A stretch of DNA of 15,085 bases from the NCBI GenBank assembly GCA_947175845.1, contig CAMWOK010000039.1:1-15085 (forward strand), given 5' to 3'. The notes under the pieces are model-generated. The model saw nothing but the letters and a program-made list of their open reading frames with translations. It made no database searches and had not been told where the DNA came from. Origin of the DNA: an uncultured Lachnospiraceae bacterium (GTDB lineage: Bacteria; Bacillota; Clostridia; Lachnospirales; Lachnospiraceae). The translations under genes and the position numbers were made by a program. Shown in pieces: positions 14,232-15,085 of this stretch; position 1 is the first letter of the stretch, and every line of letters starts with the position of its first letter.

Positions 14232-14834
14232 TCATTCCTCCCCTTCCGGCTGGGTAGTCAGGCCGTCAATGAGCGCATAAATCTCATCCCTGCCCTGCTT
14301 CGTCTGCGCCGAGAACGGGATCACAACTGTATCCTTATCCACATCAAGCCCCTGCTTGACTGCCTTAATGTGTTTTTGCAGCTGGCTGCGGTTGATCTTG
14401 TCCGCCTTGGTCGCTATGATAATCGGATGAAATCCGTTCGCAAGAATCCAGTCATACATGATCTTGTCGTTTGCCGACGGGTCGTGTCGGATGTCTATCA
14501 GCAAAAATACGGCCTTGAGTACCCTCGACTGCGCAAGGTATCGCTCGATCATCTTCCCCCACTTCTCTTTTTCCTGCTGGCTCACCTTCGCGTAGCCGTA
14601 GCCTGGCAGATCGACGAAGTAGAGCGCATCATTGATATTGTAGAAGTTGATCGTCTGTGTCTTTCCGGGCTGCGAGCTGGTGCGCGCCAGCGACTTGCGG
14701 TTCATCAGGGCGTTGATCAGCGAGGATTTACCGACATTGCTCTTGCCGGCAAACGCAATCTCCGGCATCTGATTCTGCGGCACCTTGCTCGTCACACCGA
14801 TAACCGTTTCCAAACTTACATTTTTTATCACCAT
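14232..14834 (-). CDS. ysxC: Ribosome biogenesis GTPase YsxC/EngB
   Basis: YsxC (EngB, YihA) is an essential GTPase for assembly of the 50S ribosomal subunit. The 200-residue product is of normal length. GTPase motifs are in order: G1 AGKSNVGKS (29-37), switch I with conserved T61 in SSQPGKTQTINF (53-64), G3 DLPGYG (75-80), G4 TKADK (142-146), and G5 SAQTKQG (175-181). The ATG at 14834 follows the lon stop by 3 bases, with AGGAG 9 bases upstream inside the lon end. The lon-ysxC pair is common in Firmicutes and proteobacteria, which supports both calls. Confidence 0.97.
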   Translation of the reverse strand: MVIKNVSLETVIGVTSKVPQNQMPEIAFAGKSNVGKSSLINALMNRKSLARTSSQPGKTQTINFYNINDALYFVDLPGYGYAKVSQQEKEKWGKMIERYLAQSRVLKAVFLLIDIRHDPSANDKIMYDWILANGFHPIIIATKADKINRSQLQKHIKAVKQGLDVDKDTVVIPFSAQTKQGRDEIYALIDGLTTQPEGEE

Positions 14835-14837
14835 CTG

Positions 14838-15085
14838 TCATTTCTCCTGCCCACTGTTTCCAGTCTTTGTCTTCGCCCCGCTTCGCGCGCTCTTAATCTG
14901 AACCGCGCGCGCAAAGGCGAGCGGTATCACCTCGTCCATAGCACTCACAAAATAGATCTCCATGCCCGACTTAATCTCACCGGAAATCTCCGCCACATCC
15001 TTTTCATTCTCCTTTGGCACCAGCACGGTTGTGATGCCCGCCGTCTTTGCCGCCAGCAGCTTTTCCTTGAGCCCGCCTATCGGAA
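14838..15085 (-). CDS. lon: ATP-dependent protease Lon, C-terminal fragment
   Basis: The last 82 residues of Lon are visible; the 5' part lies beyond the window edge. They begin with PIGGLKEKLLAA, the conserved stretch whose first Lys is the second member of the Ser-Lys catalytic dyad, and continue GITTVLVPKENEKDV, the typical end of the proteolytic domain. The final 20 residues are a Lys/Ser-rich tail. Lon degrades misfolded and regulatory proteins in the cytosol. The stop TGA is 3 bases before ysxC. The whole of the AAA+ and N-terminal domains must be on the adjoining sequence. Confidence 0.95.
   Translation of the reverse strand, partial: PIGGLKEKLLAAKTAGITTVLVPKENEKDVAEISGEIKSGMEIYFVSAMDEVIPLAFARAVQIKSARSGAKTKTGNSGQEK

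Overview
This 15 kb window reads as ordinary chromosome from an anaerobic, low-to-mid GC Gram-positive bacterium of the Clostridia, most likely a Lachnospiraceae member. The indications are a four-subunit ferredoxin-linked pyruvate oxidoreductase, strong AGGAGG-type ribosome binding sites, consensus sigma-A promoters, a glutaminyl-tRNA synthetase of clostridial type, a YtvI-like AI-2E permease, and several proteins resembling poorly characterised Lachnospiraceae families. No phage, transposon, CRISPR array, tRNA or rRNA was seen. TAG is a normal stop here: it ends porA, glnS and the CxxC/CxxH protein gene.

Left end (1-2810, minus strand): the por operon porG-porD-porA-porB (gamma, delta, alpha, beta) behind a promoter at 2782-2810. 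It encodes pyruvate:ferredoxin oxidoreductase, which converts pyruvate and CoA to acetyl-CoA, CO2 and reduced ferredoxin. porB runs off the left edge. porA carries an in-frame TAG at codon 129, so as written it is interrupted. Upstream (2882-3458) lies an unrecognised gene whose 3' end runs into an out-of-frame fragment resembling the C-terminal half of an FHA domain, a sign of local gene decay.

Middle (3479-9779): guaB (IMP dehydrogenase) with a perfect TTGACA-17-TATAAT promoter; a two-TM protein upstream of it; a divergent membrane-anchored extracytoplasmic protein; a PfkB-type sugar kinase homologue lacking the usual catalytic Asp; a cytosolic protein with a duplicated CxxC/CxxH motif; a TetR regulator; and a small membrane-anchored acidic protein. 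Convergent pairs are separated by good hairpin terminators at 6436-6467 and 9744-9779.

Right end (9788-15085, minus strand): two tight transcription units. One is glnS followed by a HAD hydrolase, with its own promoter at 12251-12279. The other is lon-ysxC-AI-2E permease-truA, where each start lies within a few bases of, or overlaps, the previous stop. Lon runs off the right edge.

I found no convincing new multi-gene system. The items most worth a second look are the porA amber codon, the FHA remnant, the Asn-for-Asp PfkB homologue and the duplicated CxxC/CxxH protein.
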